A stretch of DNA of 64,000 nt from Cordilura impudica. Taxonomy: Eukaryota; Arthropoda; Insecta; Diptera; Scathophagidae. The DNA lies in NCBI GenBank assembly GCA_963682025.1, contig OY821520.1, positions 135,478,738-135,542,737 of the forward strand, written 5' to 3'. The notes under the pieces were generated by a model. It searched no databases and was not told the origin of the DNA. It was given only the letters and a program-made list of their open reading frames with translations. Both the position numbers and the translations under genes were made by a program. Positions 31,882 to 42,529 of the stretch are shown here, one piece after another. Numbering within the stretch: position 1 is the first letter of the stretch; each line of letters opens with the position of its first letter.

Positions 31882-32447
31882 ACTTTATGCTGATGTTTGT
31901 AACTACCAAAAATATTTGACCTAGACCTACCTTTTATTTTACTGATCGACTCAGTATCACTTTCTGCATCGATTTAGCGATGTCTGTCCGTCTGTCCGTC
32001 CGTCCATTCGTCGGGGTATCCATGTAGCTACAGATTGCAAATAGGAACACATTTTGATGAAATTTATTATAAAAGCTTCTGTCGTCCACAGGGTGAACGC
32101 TATTGAAATTGCTGATCGGTTCATGAGATCGTCTTAAATAATCATAATATCCAGATTATCATATAAATCTCAGTCAAATTGTGTCTGTGTTTGTATGTTG
32201 CATCCATTAATCGGTAGTCAAAAAATAAACCCTATAAGATAATTCCTAGTCATAGCCCCCATAAAAAGCTGTTTCCGATCTTCACTTAAATCTATCAAAA
32301 AACAAAAATATTGCACAGATTTTTCTCAACTTTGGTTTGTAGATATTTTTGCAAAATATACTTGGACCCTAAGAGAAAGTGTCGCTAAACTCATGGTGTA
32401 GGGTATCGTTTAGTCACTCTAAACAGACTATAATTTTTTACTTGTTT
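31882..32447 (+). mobile_element. INE-1-like family A, partial copy
   Basis: Enters at 'TTTATGCTGATGTTTGTAAC', has the GTCCGTCTGTCCGTCC tract at 31986-32005, and ends with a decayed stem-loop (TAGTCACTCTAAACAGACTA) and TTTTACTTGTTTT. The left terminal palindrome is missing, and a part before the end is deleted. Confidence 0.75.
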
Positions 32448-33254
32448 TTATATACTTAATAAAAGAAATTTAATTTTATTTTTTTATTCTATAAAAATTT
32501 TCCTAATAGGATTATAAAATATTGTGCATATGAGACACTCCCATCGACTTTATGAACCGCTTATGGCCACCTCTGCCATAGAATCTTAAATTCTATATAT
32601 TTTCATATATCTTGTAACAATTTAAAGTTAACAAACACTTAAAGCCTATCGTCGTTAGTTTCTAAGGCGTACATACCATATGTTCTGTTGGCTTCTAGCC
32701 AAGATTAACAAAAATGCAAAAATTGTTTGCATTTGGCTAACAGAATCTTAATTAATTTCTCTGGCTGCTGCATAGAACATTTAAATTTAATGCTAACTGA
32801 AAATTTATTGCAACAAAACTAAACTTATATTCTGCAATTCCAAAATATTTTTTATTACTTTTATTATTCATATTTATTTATTATGTTTTTATGTCGATGG
32901 TACTATAATAGTTAAATCGAAATCGCATATAAACAATATTGTTATTAAATTGCACAATATGTTAAATGTATTAGCTATTTATTGTTTTGCATAATGTCAT
33001 TAAAAATAAAAAACTATAAAATATTGACATTTTTATAATTTAATTTTCAAATACTTTAACAGACTTTGTTGGCCTTAATACAGGAAAATTTATAAAAAGA
33101 AAAAAAAAAAAAAAACGCAATAGCAAAAGAAATAGTAAACAAAAATAACACTGCGATACAATTTTAGATTTTTTTACTGGACTTATACAAGACCATATAC
33201 ATATAAAACCAGAGATCAGATGCAGTAAAATTGCTAAGTGAAGTTGTTGTATTG
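32448..33254. other. no recognised gene
   Basis: About 800 bp of AT-rich sequence without recognised coding, TIRs or repeats, apart from an A-run near 33100. Confidence 0.5.
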
Positions 33255-33297
33255 TTTTATTTATTTTTATTTTATTTATTTATTTATTTATTTATTT
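33255..33297 (-). repeat. LINE B (TAAA)n-type tail
   Basis: TTTATTTATTTATTTATTT on the plus strand, the 3' tail of LINE B; the adjacent text resembles the stem-loop region before the LINE A tail. Confidence 0.8.
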
Positions 33298-33593
33298 CGA
33301 ATTCCCATACAGCAAGACATAAAATCTTATAATTAAAGTACAGGATTAGTACTAGGTACGTAGTAGTAAGGAAATTAAACATTGTGTATAATAACAATTA
33401 AAAATAAAATAATTATAATAACAAAATAAAATAATAATACAAAAGTTAAATATAAAAATTAGTTTTTTAAAAACGACTTAAAATAGAAAACCAATTAATT
33501 ATAGAAATTGAAGAGGGCCATTTTAAATTGCATTGCGTTGCTTATGAACTGATAGTTGAAGGTAGCAAGTTCCAACGACGAATTGAATTAATA

Positions 33594-34899
33594 ACGGGTG
33601 ATTTTTTTGAGGTTAGGATTTTCATGCATTAGTATTTGACAGATCACGTGGGATTTCAGACATGGTGTCAAAGAGAAAGATGCTCAGTATGCTTTGACAT
33701 TTCATCATGAATAGACTTACTAACGAGCAACGCTTGCAAATCATTGAATTTTATTACCAAAATCAGTGTTCGGTTCGAAATGTGTTTCGCGCTTTACGTC
33801 CGATTTATGGTCTACATAATCGACCAAGTGAGCAAACAATTAATGCGATTGTGACCAAGTTTCGCACTCAGTTTACTTTATTGGACATTAAACCAACCAC
33901 ACGAATGCGTACAGTGCGTACAGAAGAGAATATTGCGTCTGTTTCTGAGAGTGTTGCTGAAGACCGTGAAATGTCGATTCGTCGCCGTTCGCAGCAATTG
34001 GGTTTGTGTTATTCGACCACATGGAAGATTTTACGCAAAGATCTTGGTGTAAAACCGTATAAAATACAGCTCGTGCAAGAACTGAAGCCGAACGATCTGC
34101 CACAACGTCTAATTTTCAGTGAATGGGCCCTAGAAAAGTTGGCAGAAAATCCGCTTTTTTATCGACAAATTTTGTTCAGCGATGAGGCTCATTTCTGGTT
34201 GAATGGCTTCGTAAATAAGCAAAATTGCCGTATTTGGAGTGAAGAGCAACCAGAAGCCGTTCAAGAACTGCCCATGCATCCCGAAAAATGCACTGTTTGG
34301 TGTGGTTTGTACGCTGGTGGAATCATTGGACCGTATTTTTTCAAAGATGCTGTTGGACGCAACGTTACGGTGAATGGCGATCGCTATCGTTCGATGCTAA
34401 CAAACTTTTTGTTGCCAAAAATGGAAGAACTGAACTTGGTTGACATGTGGTTTCAACAAGATGGCGCTACATGCCACACAGCTCGCGATTCTATGGCCAT
34501 TTTGAGGGAAAACTTCGGAGAACAATTCATCTCAAGAAATGGACCGGTAAGTTGGCCACCAAGATCATGCGATTTGACGCCTTTAGACTATTTTTTGTGG
34601 GGCTACGTCAAGTCTAAAGTCTACAGAAATAAGCCAGCAACTATTCCAGCTTTGGAAGACAACATTTCCGAAGAAATTCGGGCTATTCCGGCCGAAATGC
34701 TCGAAAAAGTTGCCCAAAATTGGACTTTCCGAATGGACCACGTAAGACGCAGCCGCGGTCAACATTTAAATGAAATTATCTTCAAAAAGTAAATGTCATG
34801 GACCAATCTAACGTTTCAAATAAAGAACCGATGAGATTTTGCAAATTTTATGCGTTTTTTTTTTTAAAAAAGTTATCAAGCTCTTAAAAAATCACCCGT
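33594..34899 (+). mobile_element. rosa-type (DD41D) mariner, complete
   Basis: Starts ACGGGTGATTTTTT and ends with the exact reverse complement AAAAAATCACCCGT; weaker pairing continues inward for roughly ten more bases. TA flanks both sides (33592-33593, 34900-34901). It is inserted in the C-terminal coding part of LINE B, whose text reads through once it is removed. 1306 bp with a single intact gene. Confidence 0.93.
33707..34792 (+). CDS. rosa-type mariner transposase (DD41D), intact
   Basis: A 361-residue open frame without stops or frameshifts. It would cut and rejoin the element ends in the nucleus at TA sites. Residues 1-115 form a bipartite helix-turn-helix DNA-binding region ('RLTNEQRLQIIEFYYQN', then 'SIRRRSQQLGLCYSTTWKIL'). 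The catalytic core has D159 in 'LFSDEAHFWLNG', D252 in 'WFQQDGATCHTA' and D294 in 'LTPLDYFLWGYVKSKVY'. There are 41 residues between the last two, the DD41D spacing of the rosa lineage within the Tc1/mariner superfamily, compared with 34 in classical mariners. The C-terminus keeps 'QNWTFRMDHVRRSRGQHL'. The start ATG at 33707 lies about 110 bp inside the left end, the usual arrangement. All catalytic residues and both ends are present, so activity is possible but untested. Confidence 0.93.
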   Translation: MNRLTNEQRLQIIEFYYQNQCSVRNVFRALRPIYGLHNRPSEQTINAIVTKFRTQFTLLDIKPTTRMRTVRTEENIASVSESVAEDREMSIRRRSQQLGLCYSTTWKILRKDLGVKPYKIQLVQELKPNDLPQRLIFSEWALEKLAENPLFYRQILFSDEAHFWLNGFVNKQNCRIWSEEQPEAVQELPMHPEKCTVWCGLYAGGIIGPYFFKDAVGRNVTVNGDRYRSMLTNFLLPKMEELNLVDMWFQQDGATCHTARDSMAILRENFGEQFISRNGPVSWPPRSCDLTPLDYFLWGYVKSKVYRNKPATIPALEDNISEEIRAIPAEMLEKVAQNWTFRMDHVRRSRGQHLNEIIFKK

Positions 34900-34901
34900 T
34901 A

Positions 34902-35190
34902 TAAGACTGCATTTCAGATGTTAGTGGTCGATGTCTAATTGGTATTAAATCATTTGCTCTGCGAGATCGAGTGAACGAGATAAGAAAATTCACGGGTATA
35001 TATAATTTTATGTAAAAAAGTCAAGGTACGTATTTTTAGAAAATTAAAGAAATTAAATCCTACATTTTTTTGAAACTGGTGTAATATGATCATACTTCTT
35101 CAGGCCGTTATAAGCTTTCTCCAATTTATTGCAACTCGTATAATTACAGCTCGCAAAAACTTCAGATCCGTATAGCAAAGTTGGCATTAT
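34902..35190 (-). pseudogene. LINE B C-terminal coding remnant
   Basis: Minus-strand text 'IMPTLLYGSEVFASCNYTSC' and 'KLEKAYNGL' parallels the LINE A text 'LGLMYGCEIFANCD', confirming this as LINE B downstream of the RT. The remainder of the C-terminus ('NSIRRWNLLPSTIS') lies beyond the rosa mariner, at 33591-33500. Confidence 0.65.
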
Positions 35191-35193
35191 ATA

Positions 35194-36798
35194 CTGTGAG
35201 CGTCAAAATAAAGTAAACAGCAATTTTTAATCTTTAAATTGCCTTATAACAAAATTATTATTGACTTACTATAAAAAGTAATATTACAGAGTTGAGTACT
35301 ATACCCTTTAGAGATTGACTACCATAAAACATGAAATCAAATCAATTGGGAATATTGCACAAATCTCTCGAAAGTGAAAACGCATCAGATTTTACGCGTC
35401 AAAAAAAAGTAAACAGTGGTAACACTTACTTACGCTTTTTTATATTTCGGGGAAGAACATAAACTTTTTGAGACAAATGTGTACTGATCACGTATTCTAC
35501 TTTACTAAAAATCATTTGAAGTTGATTTATACTAAACAGTAATAGCTAAAAAGATGTAAAAGCAAATATTCTCACTATGGGAAAGCAAATATCGCTTTAT
35601 TCTCGGAAAATATTTTAGATTAAAAAGAAAAATGTAAATCTTTGCGTGAAATTGGTAGAATTGTGGGTAGAAACCACTGCACAATAATAAAAGTAGTTGG
35701 TGAATGCGCCAAACACCATCAGGTTGAACATTTAACGAGATCTGGACGCCCAAAGCAGCTTAGTTTTACTGAAGTTAGAGCTGTAGTAAGAGAAGTAAAG
35801 ACATATTCAGCCTAAAGTGCAGTTAAATTATCAGAAAATATAACGCAGACATCAGGCAAACCAGTAAGATCCGGTACAGTAAGGAGATCGCTTCACAAAA
35901 ATGGTCTACATGGAAGGATACCATGCAAGAAACCATACATATCCAAGGCGAATAACAGCAAGCTAATGAATTTCGATAAAAAAGTAGAAAAATGAGGTTC
36001 TATCTTTGTGGGAAAGCATATTATGTACAGATAAGAGGAAATTCGCAATTTTGGGCGCGAAAAAGCCTCCAAAAATATGGCGTGCTAAGAATGAACATGA
36101 AAAGAAAAGTGTGTTACCAAAACTGTTATATACAGTGTGGGTTCAGTTATGTTTTGGGGCTATATGGCGGGAACAGGTGTTGGTAGTTATGTTTTTATTT
36201 ACTCTACTATGAACCAAATGGATTCCTTAGCCATTTTGAAGGACAATGTTGGCCCTATCGTCGAGAAATAAGGCATGGCTGGAAATAGGATCTTCCAACA
36301 GGACAACGATCTAAAGCTTACATCTAACATTGTGAAATAGTGGCTACTGTACCGGACTCCTAAGACACCTGATCAACTGTCGCAGTCCCCGAACCTTAAC
36401 CCAATCGAGCATCTGTGGAAAAATCTTGACTGAAAAATAGGTCGAAGGGCTTTTTCAAGCAAGGCAAACTTAAAGATGCCTCAAAAGAAAGAATGGAGCA
36501 TAATCTCCCCTGTAATAACAAAAAAAATTGTCGAGTCGCTGCCTAGAAGACTACATAAGGGGCTTAAGGCCAAATGACTTTACTTTTTTTTGACGCGTAA
36601 AATTTGGTTATTTTCTAAATAAAGTGCATTTATTTCTGTTTTATCATGCTTCTGTTTAATTTTTTTTATTGAGTTCAGCTCTAATTAAATAATTCTTTAA
36701 TTCCTTATATTTATTTTTGATTTTGTGTAAATTACTGCATTTTAATAAAACTTTTGATATGAGAAACTAAGGTGTTTACTTTATCTTGACGCTCACAG
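35194..36798 (+). mobile_element. Tc1-like element (DD34E), complete ends
   Basis: Left end CTGTGAGCGTCAAAATAAAG and right end (reverse complement) CTGTGAGCGTCAAGATAAAG, about 26 bp of TIR with one mismatch in the first 20, and TA on both sides (35192-35193, 36799-36800). A second, inner copy of the TIR words (GCGTCAAAAAAAAGTAAACAG, near 35396, and CTTTTTTTTGACGCG near 36585) gives a double-TIR layout. It is inserted in LINE B. 1605 bp; its transposase is broken. Confidence 0.9.
35577..36577 (+). pseudogene. Tc1-like transposase, broken
   Basis: Begins MGKQISLYSRK at 35577, then after an early frameshift 'KSLREIGRIVGRNHCTIIKV' (helix-turn-helix), 'LTRSGRPKQLS', 'HGRIPCKKPYISKANNSKL', the first catalytic motif as 'TDKRKF', 'KSPKIWRAKNEHEKK', 'RIFQQDND' with the second Asp, and 'SQSPNLNPIEHLWKNLD' with the final Glu. 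This is the DD34E Tc1 layout. Stops and at least three frameshifts make it inactive. The C-terminus 'SLPRRLHKGLKAK'-type end reaches the stop at 36575. Confidence 0.85.
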
Positions 36799-36799
36799 T

Positions 36800-37290
36800 A
36801 TATTTTTGCAAGTAATAACCGAATCTTAGCCGGTGTAAAGTATTGTGTTTTCCACAGAATTCGTAGCTTATTATGTGTTTTTCCAGCAGCTGTGTTTATA
36901 TGATCAGTCCATGTAAAATTATTATTAAAAATTATACCTACATTCTTTGTTGTTCTTACAATCTCAATTGCTTGGTTATTTAGTACAAATTCCGGTTCAA
37001 AAGTTGATTTCTTGGATTTTGGATTTATCACCAGACACTTAGATTTGCTGGGATTCAAGCAAAGGCCATTGGATGAAGCCCATATAAAAACACGGTTTAA
37101 ATCCTCATTTAGTTTACTTAAGCAATCATCAGTATTTTTGTTGTTATGTATAATTGAACATCATCAGCATAGATATGGACACGGCTGTACATTCGTTGCT
37201 CTAGTAAATCGTTGATGTATATTGTAAAATGTAGAGGACCAAGGATTGATCCTTGAGGAACACCTTTAGATATTGGCAGTGGCCGTGATA
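36800..37290 (-). pseudogene. LINE B reverse transcriptase palm and thumb
   Basis: Reads 'SRPLPISKGVPQGSILGPLH', 'FTIYINDLLEQRMYSRVHIY', 'YADDVQLY', then 'NPSKSKCLVINPKSKKS' and the thumb 'NVGIIFNNNFTWTDHINTAA' with 'LRILWKTQYFTPAKIRLLLA'. The YADD motif is intact here. The end at 36800 is where the Tc1 element begins, and the start at 37290 is where the first INE-1-like copy ends the LINE text. The protein is otherwise well preserved, so the LINE is not ancient. Confidence 0.8.
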
Positions 37291-38052
37291 TTTATACCCT
37301 ACACCACTATGTGGTTTGGGTATAATGACTTTGTGCTGCTGTTTGTAACTACCAAAAATATTTGACCTAGAATCAGAATCACTAACTGATTCGATATAAC
37401 GATGTCCGTCCGCCTGTCCGTCCGTCTGTGTGTCCATTTAAACCCTGTAATCAAACTGCAGGTCGCAACTATGAACATATTTTGATGAAGTTTGGTATAT
37501 AAGCTTTTATCGGCCATGGGATGAAATTCGTGAGAATCGGTTCATGTTCAGACCTAACCCCCATACAAATGACCCCTATGAAATCGACATAAATTGCCAT
37601 AAGATCCAAATTGTCATATAGATCTTACTCAATTTGGGTTTGTATGCGTTTATTACATCCATTAATGAGAAGTCCAAAAATGATCCCTATGGGACAACTC
37701 TTAGTCATAGGCCCCATATAGAGCTGCTTCCCGATCTTCACTTAAATCTATCAAAAAATATTGCACTGATTGTTCTCAAATTTTGTTTGTATATATTTTT
37801 GCAAAATACAAGAGACTTTACCAAACATAGTCAGGATCGGTAGATTTTTGGGCCTAGTGTCCATATATATATAGCATCCGATATGAACTTTTTCATATTT
37901 GCAGCCAAAAAAATTTATAAAAATCCCACTCAAATTTGGTTTAAGCTTATTTTATGTAGCCAGTTAGTTGGGCCTATGAGATAGGGTCTCTAAACGCATG
38001 GTATAGGGTATCATATAGTCGGTCTAGATCAACTATAATTTTCTTACTTGTT
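37140..38052. repeat. tandem duplication, unit 1
   Basis: A 913-bp unit made of 151 bp of LINE B palm (37140-37290) and one INE-1-like copy (37291-38052). The next unit begins at 38053 with the same GTTGTTATGTATAATTGAAC. Confidence 0.85.
37291..38052 (+). mobile_element. INE-1-like family A, full copy (a)
   Basis: ATACCCTACACC left end, CCACTATGTGG palindrome, GTCCGTCCGCCTGTCCGTCC tract, subterminal GGTATAGGGTAT, stem-loop with one arm mutated (TCGGTCTAGATCAACT), then TTCTTACTTGTT. Confidence 0.88.
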
Positions 38053-38960
38053 GTTGTTATGTATAATTGAACAGCATCAGCATAGATATGGACACTGCTG
38101 TACATTAGTTGCTCTGCTAAATCGTTGATGTATATTGTAAAAAAGTAGAGGACCAAGGATTGATCCTTGAAGAACACCTTTTTATATTGGCAGTGGCCGT
38201 GATATTTATACTCTATACCACTATGTGGTTTGGGTTAATGACTTTGTGCTGCTGTTTGTGACTACCAAAAATATTTACATAGATCCATCTTTTATTATAC
38301 CGATCGAATCAGAATCACCATCTGATTCGATTTAACGATGTCCGTCCGTCCGTCCGTCCGTCGGTCTGTGTGTCCATTTAAACCTTGTAATCAAACTGCA
38401 GGTCGCAAATATGAATATATTTTGATGAAATTTGGTATATGAGCTTTTCTCGGCCATAGGATGAACGCTGAAGAAATTTGTGAGAATAGGTTTATGTTCA
38501 GACCTAACCCCCATACAAATGACCCCTATGAAATCGACATAAATTGCCATAAGATCCAAATTATTCTATAAATCTTAGTTAAATTGGGTTTGTATGTGTT
38601 TATTACATCCATTAATGAGTAGTCCAAAAATGATCCCTATGGGACAACTCTTAGTCATAGGCCCCATATAGCGCTGCTTCCCGATCTTCACTCAAAAAAC
38701 AAAAATATTGCACTGATTCTTCTCAAATTTTGTTTGTATATATTTTTGCAAAATACAAGAGACTTTACCAAACATGGTTAGGATCGGTCCATTTTTGGGC
38801 CTAGTCGCCATATAGATATAACATCCGATATGAACTTTTTCATATCTGCAGCCAAAAAAATTAATAAAAATCGCACTCAAATTTGGTTTTTGCTTATTTT
38901 CTATGTCCAATTAGTTGGGCCTGAGAGATAGGGTCTCTAAACGCATGGTTTAGGGTATCC
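38053..38960. repeat. tandem duplication, unit 2
   Basis: Copies unit 1: LINE B palm (38053-38205) and INE-1-like sequence (38206-38960). The palm motif here reads YADA rather than YADD. The unit lacks the last part of the INE-1-like copy, including the hairpin. Confidence 0.82.
38206..38960 (+). mobile_element. INE-1-like family A, 3'-truncated copy (b)
   Basis: Left end ATACTCTATACC, repeated GTCCGTCC tract (38340-38365) and full body, but it stops at 'GGTTTAGGGTATCCTATTAA', where the stem-loop and CTTGTT end should follow; LINE C starts there. Confidence 0.85.
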
Positions 38961-39640
38961 TATTAATGGCCAGTTTTTGGTGAACAACGATCGATTGGAA
39001 ATGATGGAAACATTTAGTGATCTCGGGGTTTTATTGGACAAGCGCCTGGATTTTCGTAAACATATATCACTCACAATTAACAAGGCATTTGGTGTGCTTG
39101 GTTTTATCAATCGTTGGGCGAAAGAGTTTTCTGATCCTTACATAACAAAGCAACTTTTTACTACACTAGTAAGACCAATTTTGGAATATAGTTCTGTAGT
39201 TTGGGATCCTTTTTACACCGTTCATTCAAATTCAATTGAGTCTGTTCAAAAACAATTTCTAATATTTGCCTTCGTGGACTTGGATCCAAATATACAATTA
39301 CCTTCTTATAGAAGCCGTCTCGCTCTTATTAATCTTCCTACGCTTAAAAGCCGAAGAAGTATGCTTAATATAACTTTTTTGTTCAACTTGATAAATGGAA
39401 ATATATATTCCGAATTTCTCCTTAGCAGAATCAATATTAATACCTCACAGCGCTGTTCACGGTATTTTCAGTTCCTAATTGTAAAGTATTATCGTACAAA
39501 TTATGCCAACTCTGATCCTTTTCGTCGGCTGTGTATAGAATTTAGCCAACTGTATAACATTATTGATTTTCAGAAAAGTTTAGATTTGATTAAAAGGGAT
39601 ATAATACTTTATCTAAATAATATGTAATAAATATTTAGCG
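38961..39640 (+). pseudogene. LINE C reverse transcriptase C-terminal fragment
   Basis: A clean plus-strand frame (216 residues from 38977 to 39627) with 'DLGVLLDKRLDFRKHISLTI', 'FGVLGFINRWAKEFSDPYIT', 'LVRPILEYSSVVWDPFYTVH' and 'IESVQKQF', the thumb and C-terminal region of Jockey-group LINEs. The palm domain with YADD is absent, so it is a fragment despite the open frame. It has no 3' tail and is bounded by INE-1-like copies on both sides and lies in the opposite direction to LINE B. It belongs to a different LINE family from LINE A/B. Confidence 0.82.
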
Positions 39641-39646
39641 TGCATT

Positions 39647-40442
39647 TTTATACCCTATACCACTATGTGGTTTGGGTATAATGACTTTGTGCTGCTGTTT
39701 GTAACAACCAAAAATATTTGACCTCGACCCATCTTTAATTATACCGATCGAATCAGAATCACTTTCTGAGTTGATTTAACAATGTCCGTCCGTCCGTCCG
39801 TCCATCCGTCTGTGTGTCCATGTAAAGCTTGTAATCAAACTGCAGGTCGCAAATATGAATATATTTTGACGAAGTTTGGTATTTGATCTTTTCTCGGCCA
39901 TGGGATGAACGGTATTGAAATTGGTGAGAATCGGTCCATGTTCAGACCTAGCCCCCATACAAATGACCCCTATGAAATCAACATATATTGCCATAAGATC
40001 CAAATTATCATACAAATCTTAGTCAAATTGGGTTTGTATGTATATATTATATCCATTAATCAGTAGTCCAAAAATGATCCCTATTGGACAACTCTTAGTC
40101 ATAGGCCCCATATAGAGCTGCATCCCGATCTTCACTTAAATCTATCAAAAAACAAAAATATTGCACCGATTCTTCTCAAATTTTGTTTGTATATATTTTT
40201 GCAAAATACAAGAGACTTTGCCAAACATGGTCAGAATCGGTCCTAGTTCCCATATAGATATAGCATCCGATATGAACTTTTTCATATCTGCAGCCGAAAA
40301 AATTAATAAAAATCCCACTCAAATTTGGTTTATGTTTATTTTCTATATCCAGTTAGTTGGGCCTGAGAGATAGGGTCTCTAAACGCATGGTATAGGGTAT
40401 CGTATAGTCGGTCTAGACCCTTTATAATTTTCTTACTTGTTT
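39647..40442 (+). mobile_element. INE-1-like family A, full copy (c)
   Basis: ATACCCTATACC left end, GTCCGTCC tract at 39783-39805, subterminal GGTATAGGGTAT, a stem-loop with a mutated arm (GTCGGTCTAGACCCTT) and TTCTTACTTGTT. Its 3' end joins LINE B text that continues across the INE-1-like block. Confidence 0.88.
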
Positions 40443-42116
40443 CTTATTAGCAAATACTGACTGTTTACGATCCAGTAAGTAGGACGCGATTAATCGAGTG
40501 GACGACAAAGAAAATTTAAACAAAATTTCCAGTTTCATACAAAAAATTCCATGGTCAACCATGTCTAATGCCTTAGAGTGATCTAATAAAACAAGAAACC
40601 AGCATAAGTACTACTCCGTGTTTCCTCCGTGACATCAATAAGCGTAGTTACGTAGCTATGCTTAGGCCGAAAACCTGACTGTCTGCTTGTAAGTAAGCCA
40701 TTTCTATTTATGTAATCGTACATTTGCTTATGTAGCAGCTTCTCAAATACTTTTGATAGAAATAGTAATATAGAAACAGGTCGGTAATCATTACTAGATT
40801 TTGGTGTAGATATTATTTTAGCGTACTTCCAGTTAGCAGGAAAAATACTTTTAGCTATGATATTGCTGAATATGAATGTGATATGTGGTAACAACACAGG
40901 AAAGAATAGCTTTTAAATACTACAGCATTTCACTGAACAGCTAGGCAACTCCTTGATACATCATCTTGTGTTACACAATTAAAACTAAATAGTTGACTCT
41001 GCTCAGTGATAGGTCGATTATAAAAGTTACTATTCAAAGGTACTGTTGGAAGTCGTGTGAAAGTTTCATTAAATAATTCAACATGTAATTTCCGTTGCAT
41101 CTAATATCCTTGGGTTTCCAGTATCAGTATCACGTATATTTTTCAATGTTTATTTTGGTACCAATTGCAGAGTTGAAGACAGATGAATAGTATGTTGATT
41201 TTGCACTCTTAATAGCTAGGTTTACTTCTCTGCATGCGTCACAATATTCTTCATGTAGTGAATCAGTTTTGAAAGGTTTCCAACGACTAAAAGCTGTATC
41301 TCTGTAAGCAATTGCAGATTTAATATCACCATTAAACCATTACTTTAAAACTAGTTTTTACAGCTTTCACCGGAACCGACCTATTGAAAATTTGTTCTAT
41401 TTTGTTTTCTAAGCAATTAAGTTGAGTTTCAGCAGATAGAATATAGTAAATTGAATTGCAATCAATATTTGCTAAATCAAAAACTATGACAATATTTTCC
41501 ATATGTTTAAAGACATAATATGTGGCATCATTCATGATAAGTTAGATCTGCAAATCAAAGGTAAGAAAAATTAAGTCGTGCTCTGAAAAACAGGACGCTG
41601 AAATCTGATGATAAAGTAATCGCCACATATAACAATATCTTAAAATTTTACTGTTGCATTGTCCAAAGTTTTGACAAAATTTTGCATATCAATATTGTGA
41701 TGAGGTCTGTATACAAAATCTACAAGAATTTTGTTTCGATGTGTTGAAATTTCTACAAAGAGATGTTCAATCATCTCCATTGGCTTGGATTTACAATACA
41801 ATTTACTTACCATTCCATTTCTAATATAAATAGCAGCACCACCTGCATGAAATACCCTATCACAGCGATATAATTTATAGTCTTGCAAATCAAAAATGGT
41901 ATCAGGAACAAGTAGGTCAAACGACGTCTCAGATACACATACAGCATCAACTCATGAATTTTCAAATATAAAGGAGAACTCGTCCATCTTATTGTTTAGA
42001 CTTTGCGCATTTATATGACAAATATCTAAACCAGTTTTCTGCTTACAAAGTACTCGAACCATATCAGAAGTAACATCTCTGGAACTATACGTTGTACTAC
42101 CTGAACAATTTGTCAT
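40443..42116 (-). pseudogene. LINE B endonuclease, linker and RT fingers
   Basis: From ATG at 42116 the frame reads 'MTNCSGSTTYSSRDVTS', then the apurinic-type endonuclease: 'CHINAQSLNNKMDEFSFIFE', a stop, 'VDAVCVSET', 'AGGAAIYIRNGMVSKLYCKS' and 'EHLFVEIS'. After a decayed part come 'VPVKPKWFNGDIKSAIAYRD'-like linker text near 41340 and 'RWKPFKTDSLHEEYCDACRE' near 41230. The RT fingers follow: 'FPANWKYAKIISTPKSSNDY', 'RPVSILLFLSKVFEKLLHKQ', 'TSRQSGFRPKHS', ending 'YLLDRKQSVFANK' at 40443. Several stops and frameshifts. Typical Jockey-group ORF2 order. Confidence 0.8.
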
Positions 42117-42529
42117 AAAAACAAAAAAAATTTAAAAAAAAACGCATATACTTTTAAAAGGGCCAAGAATAAAACACATTAAATGACTGCAATTTTTCAA
42201 AAACATTCTAAAAATACAAACTAAAATATTCCTTGGCGAGTTTTTATTTGATTTTGAAGTAATCTAAAATTTTTTTAGAGATAACTTAATAGTGAAATCG
42301 ATTCACATAACAACTTGTAAAAAAAAAATAAACTATGGAACGAAATCTTCGTAAAGTCTGGAAACAGTCATATTTTCATCATAGAAACACTCTTGAAATT
42401 TGCTAACGATTTTCGGCGCGACTTTACTTTACCAGATTGTCCCAAACTTCACATGTATTAGTTTTATATAGAAAGGAAACAAACTGAACCCCGACACTCT
42501 TTAAAATCGCCATTTAAAAAGTGTCCATA
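42117..42529. other. no recognised gene
   Basis: AT-rich; could include LINE B ORF1/5' remains but nothing can be supported. Confidence 0.4.

Larger units (their letters stand above)
33255..42116 (-). mobile_element. LINE B, Jockey-group, opened by nested insertions
   Basis: One minus-strand non-LTR retrotransposon is spread over 8.9 kb. In its own direction: endonuclease start at 42116, linker, RT fingers to 40443, RT palm at 37290-37140, thumb to 36800, C-terminus 35190-34902 and 33591-33310, and (TAAA)n-type tail at 33297-33255. Between these pieces lie INE-1-like copies, a foreign LINE fragment, a Tc1 element (35194-36798) and a rosa mariner (33594-34899). Removing the TA-flanked elements restores contiguous LINE text at both junctions. 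It is the same family as LINE A at 3250-4790. Confidence 0.8.

Noticed and set aside
33888..34765. Antisense frames within the rosa mariner
   Set aside because: Shadows of the intact plus-strand transposase, which has recognisable catalytic motifs.
38977..39627. 216-residue frame considered as a functional gene
   Set aside because: It is a LINE RT C-terminal part without the catalytic palm; its openness is by chance or youth.
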